Source of the DNA: Ignavibacteria bacterium UBA2333
Lineage (GTDB): Bacteria > Bacteroidota > Ignavibacteria > Kapaibacteriales > Kapaibacteriaceae
Length of the DNA: 5,416 nucleotides
Reading direction: 5' to 3'
Assembly (NCBI GenBank): GCA_002344895.1
Contig: DDUR01000079.1
Location: 2,444 to 7,859, forward strand
Both the position numbers and the translations under genes were made by a program. The notes below the pieces were generated by a model, which was given only the letters and a program-made list of their open reading frames with translations, was not told where the DNA came from and ran no database searches. Below, piece after piece: positions 1 through 5,416 of this stretch (position 1 is the stretch's first letter; each line of letters opens with the position of its first letter).

Positions 1-98
1 AGCTGAGCACCCCGTGAGCGATAGCGAACACCCCGCGAAGCGCAGCTGAGCACCCCGTGAGCGACAGCGAACACCCCGTGAGCGATAGCGAACACCCC
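1..98. repeat. Intergenic array of ~21-nt tandem repeats
   Basis: Units start at 8, 29, 51, 72 and 93, each opening with CACCCCG. The units at 8, 51 and 72 are 21 nt, read CACCCCGTGAGCG then AYAGCGAA, and differ only at one T/C position. The unit at 29 is 22 nt and diverges after CACCCCG to CGAAGCGCAGCTGAG. The unit at 93 breaks down after CACCCCGTAA. Positions 1-7 (AGCTGAG) match the end of the 22-nt unit, so the array continues to the left of the window. Inside units there is a shorter repetition, GCGA-N2-GCGA. The function is unknown. The array lies directly upstream of the promoter candidate, and it could be a genome-wide dispersed intergenic repeat, a transcription-termination element of the gene to the left, or the 3' tail of that gene. 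Confidence 0.85.
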
Positions 99-113
99 GT
101 AACCCAGCGTATT

Positions 114-140
114 TCTACATTTTGTATATTCGCTCTACAC
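114..140 (+). promoter_or_regulatory. Candidate promoter and auto-operator of the operon
   Basis: This AT-rich island sits between the GC-rich repeats and the ribosome binding site. It holds an inverted repeat, TACA-TTT-TGTA (116-126), and a direct repeat TCTACA at 114-119 and 134-139, exactly 20 bp or about two helical turns apart. A second, imperfect dyad is GTATA-N7-TACAC (124-140). TATATT at 125-130 is one mismatch from a sigma-70 -10 box, but no convincing -35 box is placed 17 bp upstream. The symmetrical elements overlapping the -10 box are what an autoregulating HTH repressor would bind. This is inferred from layout and symmetry only. Confidence 0.35.
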
Positions 141-146
141 TTCAAC

Positions 147-151
147 AGGAG
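147..151 (+). promoter_or_regulatory. Ribosome binding site AGGAG of the repressor gene
   Basis: AGGAG lies 8 nt before the ATG at 160 and is the only strong Shine-Dalgarno sequence at a gene start in this operon. It fixes the repressor start. The three downstream genes instead appear to depend on translational coupling. Confidence 0.8.
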
Positions 152-159
152 TTCAGATT

Positions 160-909
160 ATGAAGGCAGAACTGGGAAAACGGCATCGTATGATTCGTGA
201 GTCTGTACTTGGACAGAACGTAGCAGACTATGCCACAACGATGGGTGTGAAGGAAGTTACGGTCTACTCATGGGAGTCCGGACGTACGGCCGTTCCACAG
301 GAAGTGCTTGCCATTCTGGAAGAGCGCCACGGAATTTCGGCCGGATGGATGCTCACCGGTAAGGGAGACATGCATGTTTCGGATGGACACCAGGCAGGAC
401 GCTCTCAGTCACCACTCGAACGTGTTGAGTCACACCTGCAGGCACTTCGTACCCTTGTTGATGAGCTCAGGGCGAATACACCAACCGTTGTTGCCGGTGC
501 CAAACGTCGTTCTCGTGGTGGACATGTGCGTATTCCCCTACTCTCCCTCGGTGTGAGCGCTGGCACTCCGACGGTTGCCGATGACACCGTCGAACGCGAG
601 ATCGATCTTGCCGAAATGCTTCTCGAACATCCCGACAGTACCTACTTCATTCGGGTTGTTGGTGATTCGATGACCGGGGCTGGTATCCATGATGGTGATA
701 CGCTGATTGTGGACTGTGCCATTCAGCCACGACCAGGACAGGTTGTGATTGCTCGTGTCTATGGCGAACTCACTGTGAAGCGATATGCCATGGTTGATGG
801 TGTGCCAATCCTTCGAGCCGAGAATACACGACATCGTGACATTGAGATCACGCCCGATATGGACTTTACCATCGTTGGTGTTGTACGGAGTTGTATCAAA
901 ACGCTCTGA
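160..909 (+). CDS. HTH / S24 (LexA-UmuD-type) self-cleaving repressor
   Basis: A 249-residue DNA-binding repressor, probably the SOS switch of this operon. Residues 1 to about 70 form an XRE/Cro-CI-type helix-turn-helix domain (recognition region near VTVYSWESGR, 33-42). Residues 85-106 are a charged, leucine-containing linker that could form a coiled coil. Residues 121-249 are an S24 peptidase domain with the cleavage site Ala134-Gly135 (GVSAGTP), nucleophile Ser170 (VVGDSM) and general base Lys207 (ELTVKRY). Cleavage site to Ser is 36 residues and Ser to Lys is 37, the same as in E. coli UmuD (Cys24, Ser60, Lys97). The text around them (ADDTVER, GAGIHDGD, LRAEN) is also more UmuD-like than LexA-like. 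By family, RecA-ssDNA filaments stimulate cleavage, which separates the HTH from the dimerising domain and derepresses the genes. It begins the operon, 3 nt before imuB. A phage CI-like origin is possible, but the neighbours argue for a damage-response regulator in the role of LexA2. Confidence 0.92.
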   Translation: MKAELGKRHRMIRESVLGQNVADYATTMGVKEVTVYSWESGRTAVPQEVLAILEERHGISAGWMLTGKGDMHVSDGHQAGRSQSPLERVESHLQALRTLVDELRANTPTVVAGAKRRSRGGHVRIPLLSLGVSAGTPTVADDTVEREIDLAEMLLEHPDSTYFIRVVGDSMTGAGIHDGDTLIVDCAIQPRPGQVVIARVYGELTVKRYAMVDGVPILRAENTRHRDIEITPDMDFTIVGVVRSCIKTL

Positions 910-912
910 GCC

Positions 913-2049
913 ATGCTGTTCTGTCTGACCATACCGCATCTTCCCGCAGCTGCTGTGCGCATCACATCGGCTACGGAAGCCGACGTTGCCGTTGTTGTCC
1001 GTGATCACGTGATCTCTGCCACACCTGCTCTCATGGCCGATGGCTGCGAGATTGGTATGGCTGCAGACAGAGTGCGGAAACGCTGGCCCGAAGCCATTGT
1101 TGCCCAACGTGATGCCGTAGCAGAGGCATCAGTATGGGAGGCCATTGTTGATCGTGTGTACTCTACGACTCCCCTGCTCCGTGTTGAGGGACGTACGGCC
1201 ATCCTTTGCTCCGCCGATGCTCCCACAACACTAGCGCGCCTCGTCCGCAGAACGCAGGCCTCGGCTGGTATGGCTACTACTGCTGGAATGGCCCGTATGG
1301 CTGCAGCTGCTGCAGTACCAGGAACAGTGTTACGAGTTGACGAGACTGATGACATGGCAATGTTAGCTTCCTGGAAGGTTGATATACTTTGTGATTATGG
1401 CGTAGATGAGGATACGGTTGAACGACTCAAACTCTTTGGCCTGTCTACTATTCTTCGGCTAACAACTCTCTCACGCCGTCACCTTGTTACACAGTTCGGA
1501 CGTACCGGCACCATAATCGCAGATATCCTAGATAACCTTCGGACGCCAGTACAACTAGCCCCCTGGCAGCCCCCTGCCAGTGTTCTTGGTGATGTTACAC
1601 TAACAGAGTCAGAACGTGAACCAGGGCCCCTACGTACGGCTGTTGTCACTGCAGTAAACCAGGCGATATCGGCATTGGCTGGACGTCAGAGTGGCCGTAT
1701 GGAGCTTGTTGTTCGTGATGCCGGACGTGTTGTTGGTCGTGCAGAACGTATTCTGCCAGAGCCAACACAGGATGCGGAAATCCTGCGCAGGTCAGCCCTG
1801 ATGCTCCTGCAGCGTTTACTCTCACCAGACCGCAGAATGTCGTCGATCACCATACGCCTCTCTGCACTCCGATCTCCTGTTGGTGACGTTATTCATCTGC
1901 TTCCACCGAAACCTTCCGTGGATGATGTTGCTACCTCGGTGTTACGACGTTTTCCGGGAAGCCTCTTCCGTGTGAATGTTCATGATGCCGACGCCTATAT
2001 CCCCGAACGTGCTGCCACAATTCAGCCATGGGCTGCGGACCGACGATAG
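913..2049 (+). CDS. imuB: ImuB-like catalytically inactive Y-family DNA polymerase
   Basis: A 378-residue protein of the ImuB branch of Y-family polymerases, which act as adaptors that bring DnaE2 to damaged DNA. The N-terminus MLFCLTIPHLPAAAV aligns with the Y-family strand that normally carries the first metal-binding Asp, and no Asp is present. The second acidic motif (SIDE-like) is replaced around TPLLRVEGRTAILC (86-99). Both catalytic motifs are therefore lost, as is usual for ImuB. Residues 119-210 fit the palm end and thumb with helix-hairpin-helix (LKLFGLSTILRL, LVTQFGRTG). Residues 225-330 fit the little-finger domain. The tail around DAYIPERAATIQPW (360-373) resembles the ImuB SHxPExA region. 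It is shorter than typical ImuB (about 480-520 residues) because the usual C-terminal module after this motif is missing and appears as the next gene. No canonical clamp-binding motif was found. QLAPW (214-218) is only a weak candidate. It starts 3 nt after the repressor stop with no clear Shine-Dalgarno, suggesting coupled translation. Confidence 0.87.
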   Translation: MLFCLTIPHLPAAAVRITSATEADVAVVVRDHVISATPALMADGCEIGMAADRVRKRWPEAIVAQRDAVAEASVWEAIVDRVYSTTPLLRVEGRTAILCSADAPTTLARLVRRTQASAGMATTAGMARMAAAAAVPGTVLRVDETDDMAMLASWKVDILCDYGVDEDTVERLKLFGLSTILRLTTLSRRHLVTQFGRTGTIIADILDNLRTPVQLAPWQPPASVLGDVTLTESEREPGPLRTAVVTAVNQAISALAGRQSGRMELVVRDAGRVVGRAERILPEPTQDAEILRRSALMLLQRLLSPDRRMSSITIRLSALRSPVGDVIHLLPPKPSVDDVATSVLRRFPGSLFRVNVHDADAYIPERAATIQPWAADRR

Positions 2050-2053
2050 GATC

Positions 2054-2287
2054 ATGCACCTCTATAACGAAACCATTGACGTGTCCTGTAAACAGGACAT
2101 ACCTCAGCTCGTGGCCTGGCGCGGTGGAGTATATCATGTGGACAGGGTACTTGACACATGGACGGCTCGGCATGCATGGTGGACAACAGAGGAGTTTCGG
2201 CGATATCTCCTCCTTGAGACAACGATGGGTGTCATGGAAATCTACCTTGGTCCACGTGGTTGGGTACTTAGCCGTGTTTTTGACTGA
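2054..2287 (+). CDS. DUF6504-like small protein (detached ImuB C-terminal module)
   Basis: A 77-residue protein of unknown biochemical role. The ATG at 2054, 4 nt after the imuB stop with AGG at 2048-2050, is chosen over the ATG at 1976, which would overlap imuB by 74 nt and add an unconserved-looking leader. Visible features are AWRGGVYHVDRVLDTW (21-36), the Trp pair AWW (41-43), ETTMGVMEIYL (55-65) and the ending WVLSRVFD (70-77). This WRG...Y.V...W...WW...E...Y...W.L.RV.D pattern fits DUF6504 as recalled from ImuB/DnaE2 neighbourhoods. It also resembles the C-terminal region of full-length ImuB proteins (WRG..Y.V...WW...Y.VE...W.L.G.F), so it may be that domain as a separate chain. It has no signal peptide or membrane segment and is probably a cytosolic partner of ImuB or DnaE2. 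Its TGA overlaps the dnaE2 ATG by one base. A frameshift within one larger imuB gene is an alternative explanation. Confidence 0.8.
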   Translation: MHLYNETIDVSCKQDIPQLVAWRGGVYHVDRVLDTWTARHAWWTTEEFRRYLLLETTMGVMEIYLGPRGWVLSRVFD

Positions 2288-5200
2288 TGACGTCACTCAT
2301 CACCCTGTCACACTTCTCCTTCCTTCGTGCTGCATCCTCTCCCGATGAACTCGCCGAAGAAGCGGCGAAGCTTGGACACCATGCTCTTGCACTTACGGAT
2401 GTGCAATCGGTTGGTGGTGCGGTTCGACATCAGCGTGCCTGTGAACGGTATGGTCTACGTCCCATCATTGGTGTTACAGTCTATGTTGATAATAGTCCCA
2501 TCGTTGTCATAGCACGTCGTCAACAAGGTTATCATCGTATCTGTGTTATGCTCAGCACAGGTATGTCACCCCTGGACGTAGTACAAGAAAACGACGAAGA
2601 TCTGGCCGTACTAACAGGTGGCTGGATGAGTATGGCAGCACGCCTTGCACGCGAACGAAATAATCGTGCTCTTCGGGAATGGCTGGAACGTTTGCCGCGT
2701 CACTCCACTTGGATATCCCTTGTCCACCACGAACGTCCCGGAGACAGTGCCGCCGCACAACGCCTCATCAATGTCGGTCAAAGCCTCAACATGCCCATTG
2801 TGATTGGCACGGAGGCATTCCATGCATCTCGTGATGCATATCGAATTACGGACATCATGACGTGTATACGACATGGCATAACGGTCTTTGAACCCCATGC
2901 TGAACGTCCCGTGAACGATAGTCGACATCTTCTATGTGAGGCCGATATCCTGCGCCGCTTTGGCAACATCATCACAACAGACATTCTCCGTGAAACGGAT
3001 GCCTTTGCTGAGGCCTGCACAACCGATCTCCTTCCTGGCCATGTTACACCGCCCACTGCACGACTCGCCGAAGGAGCAGACCCACGTTCTGTGTTACGAC
3101 AACACTGCGAGTCTGCCCTACCAATGAAGTATGGCGAGAATCCAGAGGCTCGTCAACAGCTTGAACATGAGCTTGAGATTATTGGTGACCTTGAACTCGC
3201 AGAGTTTTTCCTTGTTGTCCAGGAAGTTATTCACGAAGCACAGCGACGTGGTATACGCTATTCAGGGCGTGGCTCTGCTGCAAACTCTATTGTCTCCTAC
3301 CTGCTCGGTATCACACACGTATGTCCACTCCGATTTCATCTCCTGTTTGAACGATTCCTCCATCGTGGACGGAAGGGTACACCGGATATCGACGTAGATT
3401 TTGACAGTGAACGTCGTGAAGAAATTATTGCCTGGATGGAAGAACGATTTGGTATTGATCACACAGCCATGACGGCGACGGTGATAACGTATCGACCTCG
3501 TATGGCTGTCCGCGATGTTGCAAAAGCTCTTGGTTGGCCTAACGATGTTATCGACTCACTCACAAAAAGTATTCCCGGATATACGAATAAAGACATTCGA
3601 GAGTATCGGAACGACATGGCTGCTGTTGTGGGAGATGCGCCATTACTCGATACACTTATAACCATGGCAACAGAACTCCTTGGGAGACCGCGACACTTTG
3701 GGCTCCACGTTGGAGGAATGGTACTTTCCCGCGAACCCATTCATGAACGATCCCCGGTACAACGTTCTGCAAATGGTGTGGCAATGGTACAGTTTGACAA
3801 GGACGACGTTGAGGCCATGGGCCTCGTCAAGTTTGACGTCCTGGGGCTACGCATGCTGGCATGCCTGGGAGAAACTGTTGAACTCATTATGCGTCACGAG
3901 GGAACGTATGTTGATCTCGACGTTATACCTCCAGACGATCCCTCAACCTTTGATCTGATTCGCTCTGGGAAAACACTCGGCATCTTTCAGATTGAGTCTC
4001 AGGGACAGATGCACCTCCTTGCCCAACACCAACCAGAAACCTTTGACGATCTGATCACGGAGGTTGCCCTGTTTCGTCCAGGGCCTCTGCAGGGCGGTAT
4101 GGTCCATCCCTACATACGCCGTCGACGTGGTCTTGAGCCCGTTGTCCACCTACATCCGTTTCTTGAACCTATTCTTGCAGACACACTCGGCATAGTCCTG
4201 TTTCAAGAACAAGTCCTCGAAATCGCCCATCGTTTTGCAGGTATGCCACTCGACAGGGCTGATGACTTTCGGGCCTTGGTATCAAAAAACAGGGACAGAG
4301 CTGCTATGGCAGCCATGAAAGACGAATTTGTGAAAGGGGCTTTAGAAAGGGGCGTCGATCTTGCTGCTGCAGAACTTGTTTATGAGAAAGTATCACATTT
4401 TGTTGGATATGGTTTCTGTCGTTCTCACGCAGCGGCCTTCGCACGCATTGTTGTGCAGTCTGCATGGATGAAGACCCATCATCCTGCGGCATTCTTTGCT
4501 GCATTTATGCAGCATCGCCCAGGCATGTACAATCTTGTTACTCTGGAAGAAGAAGCCCGCCGATGTGGTGTCCGTGTCCATCCACCTGACCTACGTTACT
4601 CTGGTATACGGTATGACCTGTTTCAGGAAGCCGATGGTACACTCTCCATCCTTAAACCACTAACGTCCATTACTGGATGTTCTGCTGATCTGGCGAAACG
4701 TATTGTATGGGAACGCAGTAAACGACCATTTACGAGTATAGCTGACGTTGTAGAACGTCTCTACGACATCGTTGCAGTTGATGTGTTGGATATGCTCGCG
4801 CGTTCAGGTGCATGTGATGCACTGAGTGATTCATCTCGGACAGCTCTCTGGGAAATGGGAGTCGCTCTACGTCGTATGAAGGAACGTCGTGCACGACATA
4901 CACAGACCTTAACACTCTTCGACATGCCACTTGTACAGAGTGTTGACATAGCTGAACTACCGGCACTCACAGCACCGGAGCGACTTGCATGGGACTATGT
5001 ATCACATGGTGCAGCACGTCTTCACCCCATGACGCTCTATCGCCGTCTCCTCACGGATCTTGAGATACGCCCGATATCTACAGCACAGGCTTTTGAACGC
5101 AAACCACATCATCACAACAACGATACTGGTATAGACCTCACACTTGCTGGAATTGTCATCCTGCGTCAGTCTCCACCCACTGCACATGGTGTTCTGTTTG

Positions 5201-5416
5201 TCACCCTCGAAGACGAGACCGGCTTTATTCAATGTGTTGTACGTCCCGACATACGCGAACACTTTGTTACCGAACTCCGCAACTCAGCCCTCATCGTCCG
5301 CGGCCGTATCCACGCTATCGGCCCCTGGCGCGGATTACTTGTTCAGGACGTACGGGATCTTCGTGGGGTTTATGGTGGGGAGGCAGGTGGGGAGGCAGAT
5401 GGGGTTAATGGTGGGG
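2287..5416 (+). CDS. dnaE2: Error-prone DNA polymerase III alpha subunit DnaE2 (3' end cut by window)
   Basis: An open frame of 1043 codons without a stop, catalysing template-directed DNA synthesis past lesions. The start is firm: an in-frame TGA at 2281 precedes the only nearby ATG (2287), which overlaps the previous stop. Domains: PHP (1 to ~230) with the DnaE2 signature SHFSFLRAAS (8-17) and ALALTD (33-38), but the metal-binding His residues are replaced, so exonuclease activity is unlikely. Polymerase core: GRGSAANS (327-334), PDIDVDF with Asp367 and Asp369, and VKFDVLGL with Asp517, matching E. coli alpha Asp401, Asp403 and Asp555. Then GIFQIES (565-571), the DnaE2-typical QGGMVHPYIRRR (602-613), FQEQ (639-642) and GYGFCRSHAAAFA (707-719). 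Helix-hairpin-helix is at about 795-850, a beta-clamp-binding motif candidate QTLTLF at 873-878 and an OB fold at about 949-1026 (GIVILRQ, LEDETGFIQCVV). DnaE2 proteins usually end soon after the OB fold, so little should be missing. The last codons encode a Gly-rich repeat tail. It lacks the E. coli-type C-terminal tau-binding extension, as expected for DnaE2. Confidence 0.96.
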   Translation, partial: MTSLITLSHFSFLRAASSPDELAEEAAKLGHHALALTDVQSVGGAVRHQRACERYGLRPIIGVTVYVDNSPIVVIARRQQGYHRICVMLSTGMSPLDVVQENDEDLAVLTGGWMSMAARLARERNNRALREWLERLPRHSTWISLVHHERPGDSAAAQRLINVGQSLNMPIVIGTEAFHASRDAYRITDIMTCIRHGITVFEPHAERPVNDSRHLLCEADILRRFGNIITTDILRETDAFAEACTTDLLPGHVTPPTARLAEGADPRSVLRQHCESALPMKYGENPEARQQLEHELEIIGDLELAEFFLVVQEVIHEAQRRGIRYSGRGSAANSIVSYLLGITHVCPLRFHLLFERFLHRGRKGTPDIDVDFDSERREEIIAWMEERFGIDHTAMTATVITYRPRMAVRDVAKALGWPNDVIDSLTKSIPGYTNKDIREYRNDMAAVVGDAPLLDTLITMATELLGRPRHFGLHVGGMVLSREPIHERSPVQRSANGVAMVQFDKDDVEAMGLVKFDVLGLRMLACLGETVELIMRHEGTYVDLDVIPPDDPSTFDLIRSGKTLGIFQIESQGQMHLLAQHQPETFDDLITEVALFRPGPLQGGMVHPYIRRRRGLEPVVHLHPFLEPILADTLGIVLFQEQVLEIAHRFAGMPLDRADDFRALVSKNRDRAAMAAMKDEFVKGALERGVDLAAAELVYEKVSHFVGYGFCRSHAAAFARIVVQSAWMKTHHPAAFFAAFMQHRPGMYNLVTLEEEARRCGVRVHPPDLRYSGIRYDLFQEADGTLSILKPLTSITGCSADLAKRIVWERSKRPFTSIADVVERLYDIVAVDVLDMLARSGACDALSDSSRTALWEMGVALRRMKERRARHTQTLTLFDMPLVQSVDIAELPALTAPERLAWDYVSHGAARLHPMTLYRRLLTDLEIRPISTAQAFERKPHHHNNDTGIDLTLAGIVILRQSPPTAHGVLFVTLEDETGFIQCVVRPDIREHFVTELRNSALIVRGRIHAIGPWRGLLVQDVRDLRGVYGGEAGGEADGVNGG
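5365..5416 (+). repeat. 12-nt tandem GGGG repeat in the dnaE2 tail
   Basis: GGGG runs start at 5365, 5377, 5389, 5401 and 5413, exactly 12 nt apart. The units are GGGGTTTATGGT, GGGGAGGCAGGT, GGGGAGGCAGAT and GGGGTTAATGGT, and a fifth begins at the window edge. The repeat is in frame with dnaE2 and encodes the tetrapeptides GVYG, GEAG, GEAD and GVNG directly after the OB fold. Four or more G-runs on the coding strand could form a G-quadruplex, although the 8-nt loops are slightly long unless the GG pairs in the loops join in. Its end is not in the window. Confidence 0.85.

Noticed and set aside
2..49. Tail of an upstream protein with heptapeptide repeats (HPVSDSE), ending at TGA 47-49
   Set aside because: The frame is open and 21 nt equals seven codons, but the array continues past the stop and the 22-nt unit breaks the phase. 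Without sequence to the left this cannot be supported as a gene.
1..98. CRISPR array
   Set aside because: Units are contiguous at 21-22 nt with no unique spacers between conserved repeats, so this is a simple tandem array.
1..98. Minus-strand coding through the repeats (GVFAIAHGV-like translation)
   Set aside because: Open frames arise automatically from the repeat composition. There is no start, ribosome binding site or recognisable domain.
538..1107. 189-residue minus-strand ORF
   Set aside because: It is antisense to the repressor and the start of imuB, both of which have clear family motifs. Its protein shows no recognisable motif and there is no ribosome binding site.
1552..1566. QLAPW in ImuB as a beta-clamp-binding motif like mycobacterial QLPLW
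   Set aside because: It lies in the linker between the thumb and little finger, where ImuB proteins often have a proline-rich stretch, rather than near the C-terminus, and the aliphatic residue before Trp is replaced by Pro.
2047..2049. The imuB stop as proof of a pseudogene
   Set aside because: The two reading frames on either side are both intact and conserved-looking, and a separate small gene at this place is known in other lineages. A split gene is more likely than decay, although a sequencing indel is not excluded.
1976..2053. Upstream start (ATG 1976) for the DUF6504-like gene
   Set aside because: It would overlap imuB by 74 nt and add 26 residues with no family resemblance. ATG 2054 gives tight operon spacing and a protein of compact domain length.
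2327..5262. Several short ORFs on both strands within 2300-5270
   Set aside because: All lie inside the continuous dnaE2 frame, whose translation carries the expected polymerase motifs throughout. They are out-of-frame shadows.

Overview
The window holds one tightly packed + strand operon for an inducible, error-prone DNA repair (translesion) system. The order is a self-cleaving HTH/UmuD-like repressor (160-909), an ImuB-type inactive Y-family polymerase (913-2049), a 77-residue DUF6504-like protein (2054-2287) and an error-prone DNA polymerase III alpha subunit, DnaE2 (2287 to the window end, 3' end not included). The junctions are +3 nt, +4 nt and a 1-nt stop/start overlap, so the four genes are almost certainly co-transcribed and translationally coupled. 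No other gene is supported, and the only non-coding stretch is 1-159.

Positions 1-98 carry an array of about 21-nt units, each opening with CACCCCG. It is followed by an AT-rich promoter and operator candidate (114-140) and a clear AGGAG ribosome binding site (147-151) for the repressor. The far right end (5365-5416) is a 12-nt tandem repeat with five GGGG runs, lying in frame in the dnaE2 tail. The window ends inside it.

Likely mode of action, from known families: the repressor probably silences its own operon. RecA filaments formed on damaged DNA would trigger cleavage between Ala134 and Gly135, releasing ImuB (a non-catalytic adaptor), its small partner and DnaE2 (the catalytic polymerase, Asp367/Asp369/Asp517). 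The usual RecA-like partner ImuA is absent from the window. Its place between the repressor and dnaE2 is taken by the DUF6504 protein, which resembles the C-terminal module normally fused to ImuB.

The organism is a bacterium of intermediate GC content (near 50% by eye) with a strong preference for CGT as arginine codon. The XRE-S24 repressor next to imuB/dnaE2 and the intergenic repeats would fit a member of the Bacteroidota/Chlorobiota/Kapabacteria side of the tree. This is only a weak guess: DUF6504-imuB-dnaE2 neighbourhoods are also known from Actinomycetota and Deinococcota.
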